From contig OW121744.1 in NCBI GenBank assembly GCA_933228675.1, forward strand, positions 23,524,640-23,588,639: 64,000 nt of DNA, written 5' to 3'. The notes beneath the pieces were generated by a model that saw only the letters and a program-made list of their open reading frames with translations, ran no database searches and was not told the origin of the DNA. Both the position numbers and the translations under genes were made by a program. This document shows positions 21,137-33,604 of this stretch, one piece after another; within the stretch, counting starts at the first letter, position 1; every line of letters begins with the position of its first letter. Origin of the DNA: Stomorhina lunata. Lineage: Eukaryota; Arthropoda; Insecta; Diptera; Rhiniidae.

Positions 21137-24100
21137 ATGATCGCTAAAATATTATTGGCTGCATTGACAGCCTCATCGCTAATGTGGTTGTCGCAAGGCC
21201 ATGTCGCTAGCGATGAAATCTTTCATGATGCCCTCAAGCTAGCTGGTGTTAGTGTGAACAAATTGGGACGAGCTTTTCAGGAAGATATTGGCAAAAATAA
21301 ATATACCCCAGAAGAGGAGAAGGATCCTGAGTTTTGGAGGAACTTGGCCCACAAGGAGTTAAGGGAGAGTTTGAAGAGACAAAATTTAAATATGAACAAG
21401 GCAAAGAATGTAATATTCTTTTTGGGCGATGGTATGTCTTTGAGTACAGTAGCTGCTGCCCGAATACTGAAGGGTCAGAAAAAGGGCAATATGGGAGAAG
21501 AGGATGCTTTGAGTTTTGAAAAGTTTCCCTATACGGGTTTGAGTAAGGTAGGTTTAAGGTATAAGAAAAGCTAAGGAAATGATTTAAGCAAAGACTCTTT
21601 AATATAACAATGTTGCACTTTCATATATTAATCGTTTTGAAAATTCCTATAAAAAGTTTTTCTATAAACAATTTTTCGATATAAACATTTTTCTATAGAA
21701 TATTTTTCGATACAAAATTTTTCGATATAAAATTTTTTTTATAGAAAATTTTTCGATATAAAAATTTTTCTATAGAAAATTTTTCGATATAAAAATTTTT
21801 CTATAGAAAATTTTTCAATATAAAAATTTTTCGATATAAAAATTTTTCTATAGAAAATTTTTCGATATAAAAATGTTTCTATAGAAAATTTTTCGATATA
21901 AAAATGTTTCTATACTAAATTTTTCGATATAAAAAAAATTTCTATACAAAATTTTTCGATATAAAAAATTTTTCTACAAAATTTTTCGATCAAAAAAATT
22001 TTCTTTAGAAAATTTTTCAATAAAAAAAATTTTCTATAGAAAATTTTTCGATATAAAAATTTTTCTATAGAAAATTTTTCGATATAAAAATGTTTCTATA
22101 GAAAATTTTTCGATATAAAAATGTTTCTATAGAAAATTTTTCGATATAAAAATTTTTCTATAGAAAATTTTTCGATATAAAAATTTTTCTATAGAAAATT
22201 TTTCGATATAAAAATTTTTCTATCAAAAATTTTTCGATATAAAAATGTTTCTATAGAAAATTTTTCGATATAAAAATTTTTCTATAGAAAATTTTTTGAT
22301 ATAAAAATGTTTCTATACTAAATTTTTCGATATAAAAAAATTTCTATACAAAATTTTTCTATTGAAAATTTTTCGATATAAAAATTTTTCTATAGAAAAT
22401 TTTTCGATAAAAAAAAAATTTTCTATAGAAAATTTTTCGATAAAAAAAATTTTCTATAGAAAATTTTTCGATAAAAAAAATTTTCTATAGAAAATTTTTC
22501 GATAAAAAAAAATTTCTATAGAAAATTTTTCGATAAAAAAAATTTTCTATAGAAAATTTTTCGATAAAAAAAATTTTCTATAGAAAATTTTTCGATAAAA
22601 TAAATTTTCTATAGAAAATTTTTCGTTAAAAAAAATTTTCTATAGAAAATTTTTCGATAAAAAAATTTTCTATAGAAAATTTTTCGATAAAAAAATTTTT
22701 CTATAGAAAATTTTTCGATAAAAAAATTTTTCTATGGAAAATTTTTCGATATAAAATTTTTCTTAGCAAATTTTTCGATGTAAACATTTTTTTATAGAAA
22801 ATTTTTCGATATAAAAATTTTTCTATAGAAAATTTTTCGATATAAAAATTTTTCTATAGAAAATTTTTCGATATAAAAATTTTTCTACAGAAAATTTTTC
22901 GATATAAAAATTTTTCTACAGAAAATTTTTCAATATGAACATTTTTCTATAGAAAATTTTTCGATATTAAAAATTTTCTATAGAAAATTTTTCGATATTA
23001 AAAATTTTCTATAGAAAATTTTTCGATATTAAAAATTTTCTATAGAAAATTTTTCGATAAAAAAAATTTTCTATAGAAAATTTTTCGATAAAAAAAATTT
23101 TCTATAGAAAATTTTTTGATAAAAAAAATTTTCTGTAGAAAATTTTTCGATAAAAAAAATTTCTATAGAAAATTTTTCGATAAAAAAAATTTCTATAGAA
23201 AATTTTTCGATAAAAAAAAAATTTCTATAGAAAATTTTTCGATAAAAAAATTTTTCGATAAAAAAATTTTTCGATAAAAAAATTTTTCGATAAAAAAATT
23301 TTCTATAGAAAATTTTTCGATAAAAAAAATTTTCTATAGAAAATTTTTCGATAAAAAAAATTTTCTATAGAAAATTTTTCGATAAAAAAAATTTTCTATA
23401 GAAAATTTTTCGATAAAAAAAAATCTATAGAAAATTTTTTCATAAAAAAAATTATCTATAAAAAATTTTTCAATATGAAAATTTTTCTACAGAAAATTTT
23501 TACATATAAAAATTTTCTATAAAAAATTTTTCGATATGAAAATTTTTCTATAGAAAATTATTACATATAAAAATTTTTCTATAGAAAACTTTTCGATATA
23601 AAAATTTTTCTATAGAAAATTTTTCGATAAAAAAAATTTTCTATAGAAAAATTTTCTATAGAAAATTTTTCGATAAAAAAAATTCTATAGAAAATTTTTC
23701 CATAAAAAAATTATCTATAAAAAATTTCTCGATATGAAAATTTGTCTATAGAAAATTTTTACATATAAAAATTTTTCTATAGAAAATTTTTTGATATAAA
23801 AATTTTTCTATAGAAAAATGTTCGATATAACAATTTTTCTTTAGAAAATTTTTCGATATAAAAATTTTTCATAGAAAATTTTTCGATATAAAAATTTTTC
23901 TATAGAATATTTTTCGATACAAAAATTTTTCTATATAAAAATGTTTTTATAGAAAATTTTTCGATATAAAAATTTTTCGATAAAAAAATTTTTCGATAAA
24001 AAAATTTTCTATAGAAAATTTTTCGATAAAAAAAATTTTCTATAGAAAATTTTTCGATAAAAAAAATTTTCTATAGAAAATTTTTCGATAAAAAAAATTT

Positions 24101-27100
24101 TCTATAGAAAATTTTTCGATAAAAAAAAATCTATAGAAAATTTTTTCATAAAAAAAATTATCTATAAAAAATTTTTCGATATGAAAATTTTTCTACAGAA
24201 AATTTTTACATATAAAAATTTTCTATAAAAAATTTTTCGATATGAAAATTTTTCTATAGAAAATTATTACATATAAAAATTTTTCTATAGAAAACTTTTC
24301 GATATAAAAATTTTTCTATAGAAAATTTTTCGATAAAAAAAATTTTCTATAGAAAAATTTTCTATAGAAAATTTTTCGATAAAAAAAATTCTATAGAAAA
24401 TTTTTCCATAAAAAAATTATCTATAAAAAATTTCTCGATATGAAAATTTGTCTATAGAAAATTTTTACATATAAAAATTTTTCTATAGAAAATTTTTTGA
24501 TATAAAAATTTTTCTATAGAAAAATGTTCGATATAACAATTTTTCTTTAGAAAATTTTTCGATATAAAAATTTTTCATAGAAAATTTTTCGATATAAAAA
24601 TTTTTCTATAGAATATTTTTCGATACAAAAATTTTTCTATATAAAAATGTTTTTATAGAAAATTTTTCGATATAAAAATTTTTCTATAGAAAATTTTTCG
24701 ATATAAAAATTTTTCTATAGAAAATTTTTCGATATAAAAATTTTTCTTTAGAAAATTTTTCGATATAAAAATTTTTCATAGAAAATTTTTCGATATAAAA
24801 ATTTTTCTATAGAAAATTTTTCGATATAAAAATTTTTCTATAGAAAATTTTTCGATAAAAAAATTTTTCTATAGAAAATTTTTCGATAAAAAAATTTTTC
24901 TATGGAAAATTTTTCGATAAAAAAATTTTTCTATGGAAAATTTTTCGATATAAAATTTTTCTTAGCAAATTTTTCGATGTAAACATTTTTTTGTAGAAAA
25001 TTTTTCGATATAAAAATGTTTCTATACAAATTTTTTCGATCTAAAAATGTTTCTATACAAATTTTTTCGATATAAAAAAGTTTCTATACAAAATTTTTCG
25101 ACAAAAAAAATTTTCTATAGAAAATTTTTCGATATAAAAATTTTTCTATAGAAAATTTTTCTATAGAAAATTTTTCGAAATGAAAATTTTTCTATAGAAA
25201 ATTTTTCAAAATAAAAATTTTTCTAAAGAAAATTTTTCGATATAAAAATTTTTCTAGAGAAAATTTTTCGATATAAAAATTTTTTTGCTGAAAATTTTTC
25301 TATAGAAATTTTTCGATATAAAAAATTTTCTGTAGAATATTTTGCATTATAAAAAAATTTTCAAACATATTCTAGTCTGTTTATAAAAAATTTTCTATCA
25401 AATTTTTCGGTATAAACATTTTTTTTTAGAAAATTTTACGATATACAAATTTTTTTATAAAAAATTTTTCGATAAAATTTTTTTTTACAGAAATGTTTTC
25501 GATATAAAAAATTTTCTATAGAATATTATTTGTTAGAAACAATTTTTCGATATTAAAAATTTTCTATGGAATATTTTTTGTTATAAACAATTTCCTATCA
25601 AATTTGTCAATTTAAAAATTTTATTTTTTCTATAGAAAATTTTTGATATAAAAATTTTGTAATAGAAATTTTTTCGATATAAAAATGTTTCTATAGAAAA
25701 TAATCGATGAAAAAAAATTTCTATAAAAATTTTTCTATAGAAAATTTTACGATGTAAAAATTTTTTTAATAGAAAATTTTTTGTTGTTAAAAATTGTTAA
25801 AAAAATGTTTGTTAGAAACAATTTTTCGATATTAAAAATTTTCTATGGAATATTTTTTGTTATAAACAATTTCCTATCAAATTTGTCAATTTAAAAATTT
25901 TATTTTTTCTATAGAAAATTTTTGATATAAAAATTTTGTAATAGAAATTTTTTCGATATAAAAATGTTTCTATAGAAAATAATCGATGAAAAAAAATTTC
26001 TATAAAAATTTTTCTATAGAAAATTTTACGATGTAAAAATTTTTTTAATAGAAAATTTTTTGTTGTTAAAAATTGTTAAAAAAATGTTTTTTAGAAACAA
26101 TTTTTCGATATTAAAAATTTTCTATGGAATATTTTTTGTTATAAACAATTTCCTATCAAATTTGTCAATTTAAAAATTTTATTTTTTCTATAGAAAATTT
26201 TTGATACAAAAATTTTGTAATAGAAATTTTTTCGATATAAAAATGTTTCTATAGAAAATAATCAATGAAAAAAAATTTCTATAAAAATTTTTCTATAGAA
26301 AATTTTACGATATAAAAATTTTTTTAATAGAAAATTTTTTGTTGTTAAAAATGTTTTAATTGAAAATTTTTCATGGAAAAAATTTTTGATGTAAATAATT
26401 TTTCTATACTAAATTTTTCGATATAAAAAATTTCTAGACTATCTTTAACATAAATGGCTTGTTTGAGATACCTGCCCAGAAGCTTCGATAAAAATTTATA
26501 GACTCTCTGTGGTAAAAACGACTTATTTAAGATACCTACAAAAAAGCTTCAAAAAATGTGTATATTTCACAAACGCTAACAGATAGACAAATAGTTCGAA
26601 AAAATCGGACAGATAAAGCATATAGATTTGAGTGATCAGGGCCGTATAGCTGACATTGTGTTAAAATAGATCCATATTTAATACTACCTTTATATAAAAC
26701 AAAAACAAATTCCTCTTAAACGTATGACCCTAAAATGTATATACTTAAATCTAAATGTTGATAGCCCCTCCACCATATAACCCTTGTATATGGTGGAGTG
26801 GCTCATAACTTCAAAAAAATACTAAAAATTTGAATACCGACCAGGTTTTTGAAATGGCAAAAAGATCGACTTGAGGAGGAACAGGTAATGTGGTATACCT
26901 TTTATTTAAGACTGACAAATTTTTAGTTTTTTAAAGCTCACATGATGCACGCGTTGTGCATTCACGGATCCCTTTGAGAAAAATCGCCATTTTCTTTTAA
27001 TTAAAGCTTAATCTAATCAAAACTAAATCCATAACCTAACAACTTTATTCCTTTTGTTTCAGACCTATTGCGCCAATGCCCAAGTAGCCGATTCGGCCTG

Positions 27101-28320
27101 CACAGCTACTGCCTATTTGTGCGGCGTTAAAGGCAACATAGTGACAGTTGGTGTAAGTGCCAATGTTGAATTTAACAACTGCACAGCCAGTATGGATCCT
27201 AAAAATCATGTTTCCTCCATAGCTGATTGGGCTCAAAGAGCCGGAAAGTCCACCGGTTTTATAACCACGACCACTGTGACACACGCTAGTCCCAGTGGCC
27301 TATACGCCCACACAGCCAATCGTATGTTTGAATGTGATGCAAATGTAAGATCATTCGATAAAGATCCTTCTACATGCATGGACATTGCCACACAACTTGT
27401 TACTCAAAGTCCGGGGCGTAACTTTGATGTTATAATGGGTGGAGGAATGACCAAATTTTTACCCCAGAACATAAGAGATAAACATGGAAATTTCGGGGAG
27501 CGTCAAGATGATAAAAATCTACTCAAAACTTGGCAGGCTATGCATCCCAAGGGAATAATAGTCTGCGATCGGCAACAGTTATTAACATTAAACACCAGCA
27601 AAGTCTCCAATATAATGGGCATGTTTCACTCCCAGTTTATGGATTATCATTTGAAGGCCGATCCTGCTAAACAGCCCACCCTCAGTGAAATGACTGAAGT
27701 AGCTTTAAAGTTTTTACAGCGTAATGAACAGGGCTATGTTATTTTTATTGAGGGAGGCCTTATAGATATTGCCCATCATCAGACTAAAGCGGCACTTTCT
27801 CTCGATGAAACTTTAGAATTTGATAAGGCCATACAATTGGCCAGAGATATGACCGATCCTCAGGATACTCTTATAGTGGTATCATCCGATCATGCTCATG
27901 CCTTGACCATGTCTGGTTATCCCGGCAGAGGTACAGATATTTTAGGGCTCAATCAACATGACAGGGATGTAAATGATTTAAAGTATTTGACTCTAAACTA
28001 CGCAATAGGCATAGAACAATATTTAGATGAAAATGGCAATCGTTTGGATTTGGAGAATATAAAAAGGGAGGATGGTAGGTTCAAAAATTTAAACATTTAC
28101 AAAAATATATCTTTTTTATAATGAACCATTTTCAGATTTTCTTTATCCCAGCTATATCAAGTCCAATGATGGCCATCATTCTGGTGATGATGTGGGTATC
28201 TTTGCTTCCGGACCCTTTGATCATTTATTCAGCGGGGTCTTACAGCAAAGCACCATACCTCATTTAATGGCATATGCTTCGTGTATCGGTGATGGACCCA
28301 CAATGTGTGATGAAAACTAG
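21137..28320 (+). CDS. Secreted alkaline phosphatase, gene C (complete, 3 exons)
   Basis: 535 aa from exons 21137-21547, 27063-28074 and 28136-28320. The ATG at 21137 is the start; the in-frame TTG at 21125 is not. Intron 1 (5,515 bp, phase 0) is satellite. Intron 2 (61 bp, phase 1, GATG|GTAGGT ... TTTTCAG|AT) is absent from gene B. Exons 2 and 3 together are 1,197 bases, exactly the length of exon 2 of gene B, which supports the splice model. An N-terminal hydrophobic signal peptide is present. The active site is complete: Asp98 in GDGM, Ser148 in VADSACTAT, Glu367/Asp372/His376 in EGGLIDIAHH (Leu replaces the usual Arg), Asp413/His414 in SSDHAH and His489 in GHHSGDD. Thr119 of the conserved GNTGEED is Met here. 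The protein ends CDEN without a GPI-type tail, suggesting a soluble secreted enzyme. AATAAA is at 28366-28371. Confidence 0.94.
21655..26430. repeat. 31-bp TCGATATAAAAATTT-type satellite filling intron 1 of gene C
   Basis: About 4.8 kb of tandem units built on TATAGAAAATTTTTCGATAT and AAAAATTTTTC, with a GATAAAAAAA variant in the middle. Two higher-order levels are visible: a block at 23411 recurs at 24118 (period 707 bp), and a block at 25531 recurs at 25810 and 26089 (period 279 bp, three copies). The array occupies almost the entire intron. Confidence 0.95.
26431..27062 (+). other. Unique 3' end of gene C intron 1
   Basis: About 630 bp without tandem repeats, ending in the acceptor CCTTTTGTTTCAG. 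It carries two diverged copies of a segment with GAGATACCT / AAGATACCT and AGCTTC (26460 and 26520). No exon is evident inside. Confidence 0.5.
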
Positions 28321-28365
28321 TCTATAATCAATTCTCGTGTGATTTAACTTTAGTTTAATATATAT

Positions 28366-28371
28366 AATAAA
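28366..28371 (+). terminator. Poly(A) signal of ALP gene C
   Basis: AATAAA 46 bp after the stop codon; no competing signal lies nearer. Confidence 0.6.
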
Positions 28372-28839
28372 TTAAAAAATTGTATTATATTTCTTAGACT
28401 AAAGTTCTTGCCTTATCACAAGTTTTATATGCGCCTTATCGAAAGCACCTAGTGTAATTAAGTTTAGGAGGTTTTACCAAAAATATGGCTTTTGCTTGAT
28501 CATAAAAATTTTATGATTGATCTTAAACGATTTAGGTGATTGTTTTTATAAAAGTGGCGCGATCTTCATACAAATAAACTTTGTGTATGGGGTAGCGGAA
28601 GCCACTGCTCCAATGCTGTTTCTTTTTGACCATTTAGCAAACAAATGTTGGTACTAAAGTTCTTTGATGAATAAGGTATTATAATCAAATATCAGGCGAG
28701 ACTTTAACATATGTACTTTGGACCTACTACACTACTCAACATCGAAAATTACTATCGATTTCAAAGTACTAAGTACAGAAATAGCCAAAATTATACCTTT
28801 TTCCGATTTTTGAAAAGGCTGTCTTAGTTAGTTTACAAT
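28372..28839. other. Intergenic DNA downstream of ALP gene C
   Basis: No open frame, tandem repeat or recognisable element was seen between the poly(A) signal and the mariner remnant. Confidence 0.4.
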
Positions 28840-29320
28840 ATCTGAAGACTTTGTCCAATTTTATTAAAAAATACACAAATGGATTCAAAACACAATGTAC
28901 CTTTAGTCGTGCTAATACAAGTTTTTTGTGTGATCGACGGATTCAAAGTTTTAATAGAAGGAATTTTTATATCGTATTGTTACTGGTGATAAAAAATGTG
29001 TACTTTACGAAAATCCCAAGCGCAAAAGCCGCATCTATAGCCTAGTCAAGAAGCCAAATCAACGCCGAAGGCGAATATTCATGACTCAATATAAAGTTAC
29101 GTATTTGGTGGGATCAAAAGAGAAAGTTTTGGCCCACCTGCCTCTTCTGTTACCACTTAGATCGTTGCAGAACGCCTTAGTGGCATACGCTTTACTTCAG
29201 TGAGTCAAAAATGTCTAGATTGTGTCGGAAATTGGCTAGATTCATTCCTTAACTCAAAACCGGAGCAAAGGCCAAATCGCCGCATTGGGTATCGATCGAA
29301 AACTCAGACTTTTAAGCAAA
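28840..29320 (+). pseudogene. Degenerate mariner transposase fragment
   Basis: The translation FLYRIVTGDKKCVLYENPKR at 28964-29023 matches the mariner block around the first catalytic Asp (usual form RIVTGDEKWVLYENP). Further on, in another frame, NWLDSFLNSKPE (near 29235) resembles the C-terminal part of the transposase. Frame changes, stops and a large internal loss separate the pieces. No terminal repeats were found. It is an old, inactive copy. Confidence 0.75.
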
Positions 29321-29419
29321 TATTGTGTAACATACCTTAGGGAATTCAAAATAATTAATTTTGCCAAAAGTTTAGTAAAATGTGATAATACTTTCCTATT
29401 AGGGATTTTTTAATTAAAA

Positions 29420-32400
29420 CTTTACTATAAATTTTTTTAATGTTTACTATAAATTTTTGAAAGATTTACTATAAATTTTTAAAAGATTTACTATAAAATT
29501 TTTGAAAAATTTACTGTAAATTTTTGAAAAATTTACTGTAAATTTTTGAAATACTTATAAAATAAATTTTTGAAAAATTTACTATAAAAAGTAAAATTTT
29601 GTTGGAAAAATTTACTATTAAAAGTAAATTTTTTTGAAAAATTTACTATTAAAAGTAAATTTTTTTTGAAAAATTTACTATAAAAAGCAAATTTTTTTGA
29701 AAAATTTACTATAAGAAAAATTTACTATAAAAAGTAAATTTTTGAAAAATTTAGTATAAAAAGTAAATTTTTGAAATATTTACTATAAAAAGTAAATTTT
29801 TGAAAAATTTACTATAAAAAGTAAATTTTTGAAAAATTTACTATAAAAAGTAAATTTTTGAAAAATTTACTATAAAAGTAAATTTTTGAAAAATTTACTA
29901 TAAAAAGTAAATTTTTGAAAAATTTACTATAAAAAGTAAATTTTTGAAAAATTTACTATAAAAAGTAAATTTTTGAAAAATTTACTATAAAAAGTAAATT
30001 TTTGAAAAATTTACTATAAAAAGTAAATTTTTGAAAAATTTACTATAAAAAGTAAATTTTTGAAAAATTTACTATAAAAAGTAAATTTTTGAAAAATTTA
30101 CTATAAAAAGTAAATTTTTGAAAAATTTACTATAAAAAGTAAATTTTTGAAAAATTTACTATAAAAAGTAAATTTTTGAAAAATTTACTATAAAAAGTAA
30201 ATTTTTGAAAAATTTACTATAAAAAGTAGATTTTTGAAAAATTTATTATAAAAAGAAAATTTTTCAAAAATTTACTATAAAAAGTAAATTTTTCAAAAAT
30301 TTACTATAAAAAGTAAATTTTTGAAAAATTTACTATAAAAAGTAAATTTTTGAAAAATTTACTATAAAAAGTAAATTTTTGAAAAATTTACTATAAAAAG
30401 TAGATTTTTGAAAAATTTACTATAAACGTAAATTTTTTTGAAAAATTTACTATAAAAAGTAAATTTTTGAAAAATTTACTATAAAAAGTAAATTTTTGAA
30501 AAATTTACTATAAAAAGTAAATTTTTGAAAAATTTACTATAAAAAGTAAATTTTTGAAAAATTTACTATAAAAAGTAAATTTTTGAAAAATTTACTATAA
30601 AAAGTAAATTTTTGAAAAATTTACTATAAAAAGTAAATTTTTGAAAAATTTACTATAAAAAGTAAATTTTTGAAAAATTTACTATAAAAAGTAAATTTTT
30701 GAAAAATTTACTATAAAAAGTAAATTTTTGAAAAATTTACTATAAAAAGTAAATTTTTGAAAAATTTACTAAAAAAAGTAAATTTTTGAAAAATTTACTA
30801 TAAAAAGTAAATTTTTGAAAAATTTACTATAAAAAGTAAATTTTTGAAAAATTTACTATAAAAAGTAAATTTTTGAAAAATTTACTATAAAAAGTAAATT
30901 TTTGAAAAATTTACTATAAAAAGTAAATTTTTGAAAAATTTACTATAAAAAGTAAATTTTTGAAAAATTTACTATAAAAAGTAAATTTTTGAAAAATTTA
31001 CTATAAAAAGTAAATTTACTATAAACGTAAATTTTTGAAAAATTTACTATAAACGTAAATTTTTTTGAAAAATTTACTATAAAAAGTAAATTTTTGAAAA
31101 ATTTACTATAAAAAGTAAATTTTTGAAAAATTTACTATAAAAATTAAATTTTTGAAAAATTTACTATAAAAAGTAAATTTTTGAAAAATTTACTATAAAA
31201 AGTAAATTTACTATAAAAAGTAAATTTTTGAAAAATTTACTATAAAAAGTAATTTTTTTTTTGAAAAATTTACTATAAACGTAAATTTTTTTGAAAAATT
31301 TACTATAAAAAGTAAATTTTTGAAAAATTTACTATAAAAAGTAAATTTTTGAAAAATTTACTATAAAAATTAAATTTTTGAAAAATTTACTATAAAAAGT
31401 AAATTTTTGAAAAATTTACTATAAAAAGTAAATTTTTGAAAAATTTACTATAAAAAGTAAATTTTTGAAAAATTTACTATAAAAAGTAAATTTTTGAAAA
31501 ATTTACTATAAAAAGTAAATTTTTGAAAAATTTACTATAAAAAGTAAATTTTTGAAAAATTTACTATAAAAAGTAAATTTTTGAAAAATTTACTATAAAA
31601 AGTAAATTTTTGAAAAATTTACTATAAAAAGTAAATTTTTGAAAAATTTACTATAAAAAGTAAATTTTTGAAAAATTTACTATAAAAAGTAAATTTTTGA
31701 AAAATTTACTATAAAAAGTAAATTTTTGAAAAATTTACTATAAAAAGTAAATTTTTGAAAAATTTACTATAAAAAGTAAATTTTTGAAAAATTTACTATA
31801 AAAAGTAAATTTTTGAAAAATTTACTATAAAAAGTAAATTTTTGAAAAATTTACTATAAAAAGTAAATTTTTGAAAAATTTACTATAAAAAGTAAATTTT
31901 TGAAAAATTTACTATAAAAAGTAAATTTTTGAAAAATTTACTATAAAAAGTAAATTTTTGAAAAATTTACTATAAAAAGTAAATTTTTGAAAAATTTACT
32001 ATAAAAAGTAAATTTTTGAAAAATTTACTATAAAAAGTAAATTTTTGAAAAATTTACTATAAAAAGTAAATTTTTGAAAAATTTACTATAAAAAGTAAAT
32101 TTTTGAAAAATTTACTATAAAAAGTAAATTTTTGAAAAATTTACTAAAAAAAGTAAATTTTTGAAAAATTTACTATAAAAAGTAAATTTTTGAAAAATTT
32201 ACTATAAAAAGTAAATTTTTGAAAAATTTACTATAAAAAGTAAATTTTTGAAAAATTTACTATAAAAAGTAAATTTTTGAAAAATTTACTATAAAAAGTA
32301 AATTTTTGAAAAATTTACTATAAAAAGTAAATTTTTGAAAAATTTACTATAAAAAGTAAATTTTTAAAAAATTTACTATAAAAAGTAAATTTACTATAAA

Positions 32401-33560
32401 AAGTAAATTTTTGAAAAATTTACTATAAAAAGTAATTTTTTTTTTTGAAAAATTTACTATAAACGTAAATTTTTTTGAAAAATTTACTATAAAAAGTAAA
32501 TTTTTGAAAAATTTACTATAAAAAGTAAATTTTTGAAAAATTTACTATAAAAATTAAATTTTTGAAAAATTTACTATAAAAAGTAAATTTTTGAAAAATT
32601 TACTATAAAAAGTAAATTTACTATAAAAAGTAAATTTTTGAAAAATTTACTATAAAAAGTAATTTTTTTTTTGAAAAATTTACTATAAACGTAAATTTTT
32701 TTGAAAAATTTACTATAAAAAGTAAATTTTTGAAAAATTTACTATAAAAAGTAAATTTTTGAAAAATTTACTATAAAAATTAAATTTTTGAAAAATTTAC
32801 TATAAAAAGTAAATTTTTGAAAAATTTACTATAAAAAGTAAATTTTTGAAAAATTTACTATAAAAAGTAAATTTTTGAAAAATTTACTATAAAAAGTAAA
32901 TTTTTGAAAAATTTACTATAAAAAGTAAATTTTTGAAAAATTTACTATAAAAAGTAAATTTTTGAAAAATTTACTATAAAAAGTAAATTTTTGAAAAATT
33001 TACTATAAAAAGTAAATTTTTGAAAAATTTACTATAAAAAGTAAATTTTTGAAAAATTTACTATAAAAAGTAAATTTTTGAAAAATTTACTATAAAAAGT
33101 AAATTTTTGAAAAATTTACTATAAAAAGTAAATTTTTGAAAAATTTACTATAAAAAGTAAATTTTTGAAAAATTTACTATAAAAAGTAAATTTTTGAAAA
33201 ATTTACTATAAAAAGTAAATTTTTGAAAAATTTACTATAAAAAGTAAATTTTTGAAAAATTTACTATAAAAAGTAAATTTTTGAAAAATTTACTATAAAA
33301 AGTAAATTTTTGAAAAATTTACTATAAAAAGTAAATTTTTGAAAAATTTACTATAAAAAGTAAATTTTTGAAAAATTTACTATAAAAAGTAAATTTTTGA
33401 AAAATTTACTATAAAAAGTAAATTTTTGAAAAATTTACTATAAAAAGTAAATTTTTGAAAAATTTACTCTATAAAAAGTAAATTTTTGAAAAAATTTACT
33501 ATAAAAAGTAAATTTTTGAAAAATTTACTATAAAAAGTAAATTTTTGAAAAATTTACTAT

Positions 33561-33604
<44 letters not shown>

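Noticed and set aside
28851..29045. 64-aa frame as a gene
   Set aside because: It is one frame of the mariner remnant and starts without ATG.
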